36,194 nucleotides of DNA from a bacterium. Its GTDB lineage: Bacteria; JAJVIF01; JAGGVT01. Position numbers and translations under genes: made by a program. Positions within the stretch are counted from its first letter, which is position 1. The number at the start of each line of letters is the position of its first letter. This document shows, in pieces, positions 18,100 to 26,923 of the stretch. The stretch covers positions 1 through 36,194 of the forward strand of contig JAGGVT010000043.1 in assembly GCA_021157815.1 (NCBI GenBank), written 5' to 3'. Below the pieces are notes generated by a model, which was not told the DNA's origin, made no database searches, and worked only from the letters and a program-made list of their open reading frames with translations.

Positions 18100-18140
18100 C
18101 AGAGGGTTTAAGGAAGTCGGGAAAGTTTGTTTTTATATCT

Positions 18141-18275
18141 CATCCCCCCCTTAATCCCCCGCGAGCGGGGGGAAATGCTTTTTGCATTGGTAAACAAATT
18201 CCCGGTATATTCACCTGCGAAGGAAAGATACAACATTCTCCCTCCCCGCTCGCGGGGAGGGCTGGGGTGGGGGGT
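18141..18275. mobile_element. REPIN-like inverted pair of CCCCGCTCGCGGGG hairpins with G-rich tails
   Basis: Left CATCCCCCCCTTAATCCCCCGCGAGCGGGGGG and right CCTCCCCGCTCGCGGGGAGGGCTGGGGTGGGGGG are inverted copies about 60 bp apart. Confidence 0.75.
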
Positions 18276-18435
18276 AACTTGATTGCTATACATTTCCAGA
18301 CAGCCTATAAACCCTCTGCTATTCTTTAAAACATCGCCAGACTGAAAAATACCTCGTTCTGCAGGTCAAATTCAATTAAAAATAATCAATACTATTAATG
18401 AAAGGAAATCACCTCTCAAGGAGGTTGTTTGACGC

Positions 18436-19041
18436 ATGAAACCATCAGATAGAATTATATATTCGCTTGTCGCGATATTCATCGCGGGTGCATTTCTTAT
18501 GAGTGGGTGCAACGCTCCACCATCCGATGCCGCGACTGACAAAAGTTCAGGGCAGTCGGGATCAAAAACAATTGACAACTCAAAGGTTTTTAAACCCTTG
18601 AAAGACACAATTGAGATGAATGAAATACTGTCTATCTCGATTGTGCGAATTGACGACATGATCGAAAATGATGCTACGCGCAAACGCCAGGTCTATCAGG
18701 AGATTCTCGAGGAATTGACCAAAACCGAGGAATTAAAAGTTATTGAGACTGACAGCAGGGATATCGATGCTTTCTTTGTGCAAAAGGACATCGAACCAAG
18801 CCGTGGACTCAACGCCCAAAGCGCAATCGACCTGGCTACATATCTTAATGTTGATGCGATAATATATGGCACAATCGAAAGTGACAACATCGATGTGAAC
18901 CTGAAGCTTTATACAAAGGAAGATGGCGGATTACTTTTCGCGGAAACATTAAATAATATGAAATTGCCCATGATGATGACGAAGAAAAAGATTCCTGAAT
19001 TCGAAATACCGGAAGGGCTTCTTGAAGACATACCGGAATAG
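18436..19041 (+). CDS. Lipoprotein, CsgG/LpoB-like domain candidate
   Basis: Lipobox FLMSGC; ILSISIVRIDDM... LATYLNVDAIIYGTI resembles CsgG/LpoB-type periplasmic domains. Confidence 0.6.
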   Translation: MKPSDRIIYSLVAIFIAGAFLMSGCNAPPSDAATDKSSGQSGSKTIDNSKVFKPLKDTIEMNEILSISIVRIDDMIENDATRKRQVYQEILEELTKTEELKVIETDSRDIDAFFVQKDIEPSRGLNAQSAIDLATYLNVDAIIYGTIESDNIDVNLKLYTKEDGGLLFAETLNNMKLPMMMTKKKIPEFEIPEGLLEDIPE

Positions 19042-19080
19042 TTGGCCATACCCAAGACACATAGTTTACCAAAAATGAAA

Positions 19081-19110
19081 AACTCCCGGACAATGCCGGG
19101 AGTTCTATTT
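19081..19110. terminator. Bidirectional terminator between the lipoprotein gene and rpsI
   Basis: AACTCCCGG-ACAATG-CCGGGAGTT perfect 9-bp stem; minus-strand T-rich TTTTTCATTTTT follows. Confidence 0.8.
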
Positions 19111-19185
19111 TAGATATCACGTATTCAACAAAACGTACGAGAATGCCTGCTTTCATGAATCGAAGATGCGATTCGCAACAGGAAA

Positions 19186-19581
19186 TTAACGTTTTGAGAA
19201 CTGGAATTTCTTGCGTGCTCGTTTCTGGCCGTATTTTTTACGTTCCTTCTCACGCGGGTCTCGCCTGAGACACCCCTCCACTTTTAAGGAATGGCGCAGT
19301 CCCGGGTCACACTGTTCCAACGCTCGCGCGATACCCAGCTTGAGAGCATCCGCCCATCCTGACAAGCCACCGCCGTTTATCCGCGCCCAGACATCAAACT
19401 GCTTTTCCATGCCAACGATACGCAGTGGCAACAGGATTGCATTCTGGTGCGTTTGGCGAGTGAACAGTTCATCCATCGGTTTCCCGTTGATGACAACCTC
19501 GCCTTTTCCGGGTTTGATACGCACACGCGCGACAGCGCATTTACGGCGTCCGGTTCCAATATATGTTTCAGTTTCAGTCAA
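19186..19581 (-). CDS. rpsI: 30S ribosomal protein S9
   Basis: GTGRRKCAVARVRIKPGKGEVVINGK ... RDPREKERKKYGQKRARKKFQFSKR. Confidence 0.97.
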   Translation of the reverse strand: MTETETYIGTGRRKCAVARVRIKPGKGEVVINGKPMDELFTRQTHQNAILLPLRIVGMEKQFDVWARINGGGLSGWADALKLGIARALEQCDPGLRHSLKVEGCLRRDPREKERKKYGQKRARKKFQFSKR

Positions 19582-19586
19582 GTTTA

Positions 19587-20081
19587 TTATCCTCCGTGGA
19601 TATTTGCCTGTTTATTCAGTGTTCCCTTTGCACGCGGCCCTTGAAATACATATTCCGGGAACGGCTGTGGTTTCTGAGCTTTATGTGGATGATCATCTCC
19701 GCGATAAACCTTTAGTTTCCGCATGTATCTTCGACATAGTTTATTTTGTGGAAGCATGCGTTTGACAGCCAGTTCCACAACTCGCCTTGGATCCTTTTTC
19801 ATCATCTGCTCAAATGTTGTTTCCTTCAGGCCGCCAGGATAACCTGAATGTGAGTAATACATCTTGTTGAATTCCTTCAAACCTGTCAGTTTGACTTTGG
19901 ATGCGTTAATCACGACAACAAAATCGCCGTTGTCATCATAGGGAATAAAATCCGGTTTGTGCTTGCCATTGAGTACCATTGCAATTGCGCTCGCCGCGCG
20001 TCCAAGTGTCATGTTCTCAAGGTCAAGTATATACCAGTCCCTTTTCAGATCGACTTTCTTTGGAAAGTATGTCATTCTCAT
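19587..20081 (-). CDS. rplM: 50S ribosomal protein L13
   Basis: WYILDLENMTLGRAASAIA, DFVVVINASKVKLTG, YYSHSGYPGGLKE, RMLPQNKL. Confidence 0.97.
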   Translation of the reverse strand: MRMTYFPKKVDLKRDWYILDLENMTLGRAASAIAMVLNGKHKPDFIPYDDNGDFVVVINASKVKLTGLKEFNKMYYSHSGYPGGLKETTFEQMMKKDPRRVVELAVKRMLPQNKLCRRYMRKLKVYRGDDHPHKAQKPQPFPEYVFQGPRAKGTLNKQANIHGG

Positions 20082-20087
20082 AGTTTC

Positions 20088-20846
20088 TTACCGTAAATCC
20101 CAACCGTTGTAATGAACTCTATTAAGGATAAGCCCTCTTGCCGGAGCGGCATATCCTGTACCATCAAAACGAAGATTATTAATTAAATCCTCGATATCCT
20201 CAACATTCATATCCCCTTTTGCGAGCGCGACCAAAGCGGCGATAATTCTTCGAACCATCTGATAAAGAAAACCTGATCCGGTTATTTCAATCGCGATAAC
20301 GTTTCCGGTCAGCCTTACTGAGATATCATCGATTCTGCGTATTGTCACATCATCGCGATGAGCGCTTTGCGTTGTAAAGCTTTTAAAATCATGCTCACCC
20401 AGCAGGACCCTCGCGCCGCTTTCAATTAAGGGAATATCCATCTTCTCAGTAATTCCCCAGCTGAAACGACGCCGTATAACCGAGTCATCCCTGTCAATGA
20501 TATACAAATAGGTTTTCCCGGTCGCATCATGGCGAGGGTGGAAATCAATCGATGTTTCAGCCAAATCAACGATTTTCCAATCACCCGCGCAAATGCTGTT
20601 CACGCCACGTATTATATTCTTCAAGGTACGTGATGCCGATGTTTTAAACGCAATAACCTGTCCTGTTGCATGCACACCGGCATCTGTTCTCGACGCCCCA
20701 TTTACTTTAACCTGATGCCCGAGTATTTCCCCGAGCGCTTTTGTTATCTCCCCCTGCACTGTTCTATGGTTCTCCGGTTGAATCTGGAATCCCTCAAAAT
20801 CGGTTCCATCATACTCAACCACGCCCATGATATTCCTATCGGGCAT
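20088..20846 (-). CDS. truA: tRNA pseudouridine(38-40) synthase
   Basis: VEYDGTDFEGFQIQPENHRTVQGE, GASRTDAGVHATGQVIAF, GSGFLYQMVRRI. Confidence 0.96.
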   Translation of the reverse strand: MPDRNIMGVVEYDGTDFEGFQIQPENHRTVQGEITKALGEILGHQVKVNGASRTDAGVHATGQVIAFKTSASRTLKNIIRGVNSICAGDWKIVDLAETSIDFHPRHDATGKTYLYIIDRDDSVIRRRFSWGITEKMDIPLIESGARVLLGEHDFKSFTTQSAHRDDVTIRRIDDISVRLTGNVIAIEITGSGFLYQMVRRIIAALVALAKGDMNVEDIEDLINNLRFDGTGYAAPARGLILNRVHYNGWDLR

Positions 20847-20848
20847 GA

Positions 20849-21217
20849 TTAATCAGCCCGTTCGTAATTAATTGCCACCATCGCCCTTAAAGCGCCATCC
20901 CCTCTTCTGGGCGACATTTTAACGACCTTTGTGTAACCGCCATCAGATTTCCTGGTCAGTTTGGGAACAATTTCGTGTTTCAAACGATAGACCAGCCGTC
21001 TGTCATTAAGGCACGCGTTAACAATCCTGAGGTCCTTAACTTCACCCTTTATCGCTTTGTTAATCATTGTGTCCATATACGGTGACAGCGCTTTCGCCCG
21101 CGCCTGAGTTGTAACAATCTGTCCATGCGTAATTAACTGCTTCGCAAGGTTATTCAGAAGCGCGAGGCGCTGATCTGTCGGACGATTTAGTTTTGCCAGT
21201 TTCTTTTTATGTCTCAT
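20849..21217 (-). CDS. rplQ: 50S ribosomal protein L17
   Basis: MRHKKKLAKLNRPTDQRLALLNNLAKQLITHGQIVTTQARAKAL. Confidence 0.97.
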   Translation of the reverse strand: MRHKKKLAKLNRPTDQRLALLNNLAKQLITHGQIVTTQARAKALSPYMDTMINKAIKGEVKDLRIVNACLNDRRLVYRLKHEIVPKLTRKSDGGYTKVVKMSPRRGDGALRAMVAINYERAD

Positions 21218-21249
21218 TTTTCCAACCTGTTAAATCGATGCCGGTTATT

Positions 21250-22329
21250 TTACTCCGGTCGAGGTTCAAGTTTACTCCCCTTGAGATTCAATCCCAACGG
21301 ATCCAATTTTTCCCTTATTTCGACCAGTGATTTCTCGCCGAAATTCCTTAATTTCAACAATTCCGATTCAGGATAATCGAGAAGTTCACCTATTGTTTTC
21401 ACGCCAATTGATTTCAGGCAGTTGTAAGGGCGAACCGGAAGTTCAAGGTCCTCGAGAGGCCTTGACAGCAGTTCATCCTTTTCATCCTGCTTGCCTGCCA
21501 TCGAGGTAAAATCGCCCTCTTCAAGCGGTACTGTTGAGAAGAGCGAGAAATAGGTGCAAAGAATATTCGCCGCTTCAGTCATGGCATCCTGGCATGTTAT
21601 CGCGGTATTTGTTTTAAGTTCGAGAACCAGTTTGTCCAGCTCTGTGTTCTGCCCGACACGAGTATTTTCAACCTTGTAGCTCACACGTTCAATCGGTGAG
21701 AATTTGCTGTCCAGAACGATTACTCCAAGCGGTGGTTGTTCTTCCGTCCACTCCTCGTTGAGATCACCCGGTTTGACATTCTTATTTTCGGTATAACCGA
21801 TTCCATGCATCACGCCCATCTCAACTTTTAGTTTCGCCTTTGCTGATGTGAGAGTCGCCAAATGCTGCTGCGGATTGAGAATAATAACATCGTTGTGCGG
21901 TGCAATGTCAGCAGCGGTAACCTCACCAACCCCGGATACGTCAAGGTGTAAAACCGCCTGCTTAACGCCGCTTCTAATCGCTATCTTAATAGCCTTGAAA
22001 TTAAGCAGCAGATCTATTCCATCTTCTTTTATCCCCGGAATCACGCTGTATTCATGAAGCGGTTTGGGATCATACTTAATGTAAGATATCGCCGCTCCGG
22101 CAACGGACGCAATCAGAACCCGCCTGAGAGCATTCCCCAGCGTTGTGCCATACCCCTGCGCAAGCGGAGTAATAGTGAAACGTGAATGGAAGCCTTTCTC
22201 ATCGAGACGTTCTTCCTCGATTGTCGGGCGCTCAAGGTTGAGTTCCCTTAATATATCGCTTGCGCGATAAACTCGAGGTTCTTCCATTTCACCCATTTCT
22301 TCGGTGTTATTTCCGTTATCACTTGCCAT
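21250..22329 (-). CDS. rpoA: DNA-directed RNA polymerase subunit alpha
   Basis: FTITPLAQGYGTTLGNALRRVLIASVAGAAI; alpha-CTD LELPVRPYNCLKSIGVKTIGELL...LRNFGEKSLVEIREKL. Confidence 0.98.
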   Translation of the reverse strand: MASDNGNNTEEMGEMEEPRVYRASDILRELNLERPTIEEERLDEKGFHSRFTITPLAQGYGTTLGNALRRVLIASVAGAAISYIKYDPKPLHEYSVIPGIKEDGIDLLLNFKAIKIAIRSGVKQAVLHLDVSGVGEVTAADIAPHNDVIILNPQQHLATLTSAKAKLKVEMGVMHGIGYTENKNVKPGDLNEEWTEEQPPLGVIVLDSKFSPIERVSYKVENTRVGQNTELDKLVLELKTNTAITCQDAMTEAANILCTYFSLFSTVPLEEGDFTSMAGKQDEKDELLSRPLEDLELPVRPYNCLKSIGVKTIGELLDYPESELLKLRNFGEKSLVEIREKLDPLGLNLKGSKLEPRPE

Positions 22330-22366
22330 GTTTAAAATAATCTCCTCCAGGATTGCTCCTGAAAAT

Positions 22367-22390
22367 CAGGCCGTTTATTCTCACGGCCTG
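22367..22390 (-). promoter_or_regulatory. Intercistronic hairpin between rpsD and rpoA
   Basis: CAGGCCGT-(8 nt)-ACGGCCTG perfect 8-bp stem; ATTTT follows on the transcribed strand. Confidence 0.7.
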
Positions 22391-22407
22391 ATACTTACAG
22401 ACTATTC

Positions 22408-23049
22408 CTATCTTGAATAGAACTCGACAATCAGGCTTGGCTGAATCGTATGATCCAATTCCGCAAGTTGTGGTGAGTATTTATAAGTTCCACGCAGATT
22501 CGCGTAATCAGCTTCCAGCCACGAATAACGGCATTCACCACTGGATACATTCAGAAGTTCCCTGAAACTGCCTTTCTTGCGTTTCTGCTCCTTAATCTGG
22601 ATAACATCACCATCGCGCAAAAGTATGCTGGGAATGTTCACCGGCCTTCCGTTCAGGCTGAAATGCCCGTGACAAACAAGCTGTCTCGCATGAGCTCTGG
22701 ATTTTCCATATCCAAGCCGATAAACAACATTATCCAAGCGGCTCTCAAGCAATTGAAAAAGATTATCACCGGTAACGCCTTTCTTGTGCGCCGCTTTTTT
22801 ATAATAGTTGGCAAACTGCTTTTCCGAAACGCAGTAAAACCTTCTGGCTTTCTGTTTTTCACGAAGCTGATTCTTGTAATCGCCCTGCTGTCGGCGGCGT
22901 CCAAAATGCCTCATACCCGGAGGTTCCGGCCGTCGTCCCTCTTCCATTGCGCATTTGGGTGAAAGACACCTGTCACCCTTTAGAAAGAGCTTTTCACCCT
23001 CTCTTCTGCATAATCTGCATACTGGTCCTGTATATCTAGCCAACTTCAC
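22408..23049 (-). CDS. rpsD: 30S ribosomal protein S4 (zinc-type N-terminus)
   Basis: ARYTGPVCRLCRREGEKLFLKGDRCLSPKCAMEEGRRPEPPG; S4 domain LESRLDNVVYRLGYGKSRAHARQLVCHGHFSLNG. Confidence 0.97.
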   Translation of the reverse strand: MKLARYTGPVCRLCRREGEKLFLKGDRCLSPKCAMEEGRRPEPPGMRHFGRRRQQGDYKNQLREKQKARRFYCVSEKQFANYYKKAAHKKGVTGDNLFQLLESRLDNVVYRLGYGKSRAHARQLVCHGHFSLNGRPVNIPSILLRDGDVIQIKEQKRKKGSFRELLNVSSGECRYSWLEADYANLRGTYKYSPQLAELDHTIQPSLIVEFYSR

Positions 23050-23085
23050 TTCTCCTTGTCTTTGCTTTCACAAAAGCCTTAAAAT

Positions 23086-23481
23086 TTATGTCCTTCGCCT
23101 TTTCTTCGGTCTGCAACCGTTATGAGGAATCGGCGAAATGTCTTTAATGTTCGCAATTTCCAGTCCAGCCGCCATAAGAGCTCTAATTGAGGCTTCTCGT
23201 CCACTGCCGGGTCCCTTTGTAAAAATGTCTAATTTCCTGACTCCGAAATCCTGGAGACGTTTCACAATCTGCTGCGCGCTGAGAGTGGCAGCGAAAGGAG
23301 TACTTTTCTTGGAGCCTTTGAATCCCTGGCAGCCGCCGGATGACCACGCAATCACATTGCCATCAGGATCGGAAATCGTGATTATTGTGTTATTAAAAGT
23401 CGATTGAATATGCGCCACACCATAAGGCACACTCTTCTTGACCTTTTTCTTTGCTGTTCTTTTTTTCGGTTGTTTCGCCAT
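23086..23481 (-). CDS. rpsK: 30S ribosomal protein S11
   Basis: [45 protein letters not shown] ... [17 protein letters not shown]. Confidence 0.98.
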   Translation of the reverse strand: MAKQPKKRTAKKKVKKSVPYGVAHIQSTFNNTIITISDPDGNVIAWSSGGCQGFKGSKKSTPFAATLSAQQIVKRLQDFGVRKLDIFTKGPGSGREASIRALMAAGLEIANIKDISPIPHNGCRPKKRRRT

Positions 23482-23511
23482 AATTTCCTCTGATTATCGT
23501 TGAATAATCAT

Positions 23512-23565
23512 TTAATAAAATAACTTCCTGTTATTAAATTACTTCCCGTAATTCAATTACTTCCT
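23512..23565. repeat. Three 18-bp tandem units spanning the rpsM stop codon and the rpsM-rpsK spacer
   Basis: TTAATAAAATAACTTCCT / GTTATTAAATTACTTCCC / GTAATTCAATTACTTCCT (plus strand). Confidence 0.8.
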
Positions 23566-23964
23566 GCCCCTCTTGCCCGCGACTGTTCGCTTGGGCCCTT
23601 TACGCATTCTCGCGTTTGTTTTAGTACGCTGGCCTCGAACGGGAAGTCCCTTTCGATGTCTAAGTCCCCTGTATGTGCCAATCTCCATCAGACGCTTGAT
23701 ATTCTCCGTAACCTCGCGACGCAAATCACCCTCGATTTTGAATAAATCCACGCCGCCATCCTTTTGATTCGGGATTCCGCTTTCAAGGATTTTTCTTATC
23801 GCCGTTGTTTCCTGATCAGTTAAATCCTTGACTCGTTTGGAAAAATCGATTCCAGCGGCTTCAAGAATTTTGCGCGACCGTGTATTGCCTATACCATGGA
23901 TATAGGTCAATCCGATTACTACTCTTTTATCTCGGGGAAGATCTACTCCCGCTATTCGTGCCAC
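23557..23964 (-). CDS. rpsM: 30S ribosomal protein S13
   Basis: [34 protein letters not shown] ... [36 protein letters not shown]. Confidence 0.98.
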   Translation of the reverse strand: MARIAGVDLPRDKRVVIGLTYIHGIGNTRSRKILEAAGIDFSKRVKDLTDQETTAIRKILESGIPNQKDGGVDLFKIEGDLRREVTENIKRLMEIGTYRGLRHRKGLPVRGQRTKTNARMRKGPKRTVAGKRGRK

Positions 23965-24010
23965 GTTTCATACCTCTGTGTCAATTGGTTTAAAGGCTAA
24001 ATTCTCCTGC

Positions 24011-24124
24011 CTATCCCTGGCGCTGTTTGTGCCTGGGATTTTCACAGATAACAATAACCCGTCCCTTTCTTTTGATTATCTTGCACTTGTTGCATATTTT
24101 TTTTACGCTTGCTCGTACTTTCAT
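24011..24124 (-). CDS. rpmJ: 50S ribosomal protein L36 (37 aa, not in the supplied ORF track)
   Basis: Translated by hand: [37 protein letters not shown]. Confidence 0.97.
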   Translation of the reverse strand: MKVRASVKKICNKCKIIKRKGRVIVICENPRHKQRQG

Positions 24125-24148
24125 ATTTATCAGCTCCTGCCAATCGAA

Positions 24149-24367
24149 TCATTTCTGTCGATAAACAATTCGACCGCGAGTAAGGTCATACGGGCTCAGT
24201 TCGATTTTTACTCTGTCTCCCGGCAGTATTCGAATAAAGTGCATCCGAATTTTCCCGGAGATGTGGGCAAGGACTTTATGTCCGTTATCCAGTTCGACTC
24301 TGAACATCGCATTGGGCAGAGCTTCAATCACTTTGCCCTCGACCTCTATGGCATCTTCCTTAGTCAT
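24149..24367 (-). CDS. infA: Translation initiation factor IF-1
   Basis: [70 protein letters not shown]. Confidence 0.97.
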   Translation of the reverse strand: MTKEDAIEVEGKVIEALPNAMFRVELDNGHKVLAHISGKIRMHFIRILPGDRVKIELSPYDLTRGRIVYRQK

Positions 24368-24383
24368 ATAATCCTGCCATCCT

Positions 24384-25040
24384 TCATGAAATGGCATTTA
24401 CAATGTTGTTAGTAATATTCTCGATGCTACCATCAGCATCGATATTTATAATCGCGCCACGCTCTGAATAATAACCGATAAGCGGCGCAGTCTCATCTTC
24501 GTATGTTTTAAAGCGATTCTGAATGGTCTCAGGTTTGTCATCAGCGCGAACGAACAACTTGCCACCACAGGCATCGCAGACACCCTCGACTTTCGGCGGG
24601 TTCGTTTTTGTGTTGTAAACCGCGGAACAACCGGAGCACATCAGGCGGCTTGTTAATCGCTCAATGATATTTCCCACCGTCACCTGCAAATTCAGAACCA
24701 TGATACCGAGCTCTCTTGATTTCAGGTAATTCTCAAGAGCCCGGGCCTGGTCAAGTGATCTTGGATATCCATCAAGGATATAGCCGTTTTGCGTATCATC
24801 CTGATTCAGCCTTTCCTCAGCCATCGCGATAACGATTTCATTCGGAACCAGTTCACCGACTTCAACAAATCGCTTTGCTTCTACACCGGCTGGTGTTTCA
24901 TTTCTAATCGCGGCGCGAATTGTTGAACCCATGTCGATATGCGGAAGGCCAAGTTTCTCAGCGATTATCTTCGCCTGAGTGCCCTTCCCGCTGCCCGGAG
25001 GCCCGAGAAAAATGTATCTGTTATCGTGATTTCCATCCAT
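24384..25040 (-). CDS. adk: Adenylate kinase (zinc-lid type)
   Basis: [47 protein letters not shown]...CDACGG lid cysteines. Confidence 0.95.
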   Translation of the reverse strand: MDGNHDNRYIFLGPPGSGKGTQAKIIAEKLGLPHIDMGSTIRAAIRNETPAGVEAKRFVEVGELVPNEIVIAMAEERLNQDDTQNGYILDGYPRSLDQARALENYLKSRELGIMVLNLQVTVGNIIERLTSRLMCSGCSAVYNTKTNPPKVEGVCDACGGKLFVRADDKPETIQNRFKTYEDETAPLIGYYSERGAIINIDADGSIENITNNIVNAIS

Positions 25041-25163
25041 TACTATACACACGCTCCATAATGAAAAGCACAAACTTTAATTTTATCATATTTATATCCC
25101 CTCGAAAAGGGATATTTTTTTCTATATTAAACAAATCTCATTCTACTTAAGCGCCGCTTAACC

Positions 25164-26450
25164 TTACTTAAGCGCACTTTCATATTTCATCATCGTTAAT
25201 CTTGCCTCAAGTTCCCTGACAGTATCAAGCGCGACACCAACGATAATCAGAATACTCGTCCCGGCGATTATATTAAGGCTGGTCAACCCGCCTATCATCT
25301 GGATTATCACTGATGGAAAAACCGCGACTGATGCAAGATAAATCGCTCCGACAAATGTCAGGCGTTCCAGAATTCTCGACAGATAATCCGCTGTCGGTTT
25401 GCCGGGACGTATTCCCGGAATATACCCGCCGTTTTTCTTCAAATTATCCGCCACCTCGGTTGGATTAAACACAACCGCGGTGTAGAAGAACGTGAACAGA
25501 ACAGTGAGGATAAAGTAGGTTACATAGTAATACCATGACCCCGTAAACGCGCTCGCCCAGTTTTGCGCTCCCTGACTAGGCATGAATCCGGCGACTGTCG
25601 CCGGGAACAGCAGTACGGAAATCGCGAAAATGATCGGGATAACTCCCGCCATGTTTACTCTAAGCGGCAGGAAATGGGTAGGTGTGGCATACCTTCCCGG
25701 CCTTGCGTATTTTATTGTTACTCGTCTTTCCGCCAGATGCATAAACACAACAAAAGCAATCATACCAACGAACAGAACCGTGAACATGACAAGCACTTTG
25801 ACAACTTCGTTGTTCTGAACGGCTGTTTGGAGGTCAGCCACGAACGATATTGGCAGTCTGGCGATAATTCCGGCAAAGATTATAAGGCTTACACCGTTGC
25901 CGATACCAAATTCAGTGATAAGTTCACCAAGCCACATAAGGAAACAAGTACCAGCCGTCAGTGTCAGGATAATGAAGATGTAGCTGAACGGAGATGGATT
26001 CAACAGGATGGAAGCTCCGCCACCAGACGGATTTGAGAATATCATCATCATACCGGTAGCCTGTATTATCGCTAATACAACTGTTAGATATTTGGTCCAC
26101 TGGCCGATTTTCTTACGCCCCGCCTCGCCCTCTTTTTGAAGTTCCTGCAGTTGTGGAAACACAATCACAAGCAGGTTAAAGATAATCGACGCGTTGATGT
26201 AGGGCATGATTCCCAGTGCGAAAATCGATACTCGTTTAAGGGAGCCGCCGCTCATCATATCCAGAATACCCAGTACTCCTCCTCCACCGCCACCGGTATC
26301 GAAAATCCTCGCCAAAGCCTCGGGATTTGTTCCCGGAACCGGAATGTGGGAACCAAGCACAAAGACACCGAACATGTAAATAATGAACATTATCCTTTTT
26401 CGAAGGTCTTCATGTCCCCATGCGTTTATGAAGGTAGTGAATATTGTCAT
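25164..26450 (-). CDS. secY: Preprotein translocase subunit SecY
   Basis: FGVFVLGSHIPVPG, LGIMPYINASIIFNLL, MWLGELITEFGIGNGVSLIIFAGI, LKKNGGYIPGIRPGKPTADYLSRIL. Confidence 0.98.
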   Translation of the reverse strand: MTIFTTFINAWGHEDLRKRIMFIIYMFGVFVLGSHIPVPGTNPEALARIFDTGGGGGGVLGILDMMSGGSLKRVSIFALGIMPYINASIIFNLLVIVFPQLQELQKEGEAGRKKIGQWTKYLTVVLAIIQATGMMMIFSNPSGGGASILLNPSPFSYIFIILTLTAGTCFLMWLGELITEFGIGNGVSLIIFAGIIARLPISFVADLQTAVQNNEVVKVLVMFTVLFVGMIAFVVFMHLAERRVTIKYARPGRYATPTHFLPLRVNMAGVIPIIFAISVLLFPATVAGFMPSQGAQNWASAFTGSWYYYVTYFILTVLFTFFYTAVVFNPTEVADNLKKNGGYIPGIRPGKPTADYLSRILERLTFVGAIYLASVAVFPSVIIQMIGGLTSLNIIAGTSILIIVGVALDTVRELEARLTMMKYESALK

Positions 26451-26902
26451 TCAGATTCTCCGATGATTTCAAGTTTTGCGTCCGCAGCTTCAATCTTTTC
26501 ACGTGCCGATTTGCTTGCCGCGTGTACTTTTATTGTCATCGAGCGTGTCAGTTCACCCTCACCAAGTAATTTAACCGGTAATTTATCGTTTCGAACCAGC
26601 CCTTCCTCAATCAGCAAACCGATAGTTATCTCGGTATCCTGTGGAAAGCGTCTCTCCAGGTCTCTCAGGTTAACAGTCGCGTATTCCTTTGGATTGAGGC
26701 TTCTGAATCCCTTAAGCATCGGAATCTTGCGGAAAGTCGGCAGATTGCCGCCCTCGAAATGACGGCTCTTGGTTCGACCTGACCGGCTTTGCTGCCCGTT
26801 CATGCCAAAACCGCAGTATCTGCCATGCGATGCCGCGCCGCGTCCGCGACGTATCTTTCGCTTTGTATTGCCTTTTATTTTAGGAAGATTTGAAAGCTTC
26901 AT
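26447..26902 (-). CDS. rplO: 50S ribosomal protein L15
   Basis: MKLSNLPKIKGNTKRKIRRGRGAASHGRYCGFGMNGQQSRSG; GGAG upstream of ATG 26902. Confidence 0.97.
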   Translation of the reverse strand: MKLSNLPKIKGNTKRKIRRGRGAASHGRYCGFGMNGQQSRSGRTKSRHFEGGNLPTFRKIPMLKGFRSLNPKEYATVNLRDLERRFPQDTEITIGLLIEEGLVRNDKLPVKLLGEGELTRSMTIKVHAASKSAREKIEAADAKLEIIGESE

Positions 26903-26923
26903 TTCATTCTCCAGCCGCACTAA

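Noticed and set aside
18108-18293. 61-aa ORF MYSNQVTPHPSPPRERGG...
   Set aside because: Translation of the REPIN-like repeat; a well-known spurious ORF type.
19211-19765. 184-aa plus-strand ORF across rpsI/rplM
   Set aside because: Antisense shadow of two conserved r-protein genes.
26136-26762. 208-aa plus-strand ORF across secY/rplO
   Set aside because: Antisense to conserved genes, low-complexity composition, no motif.
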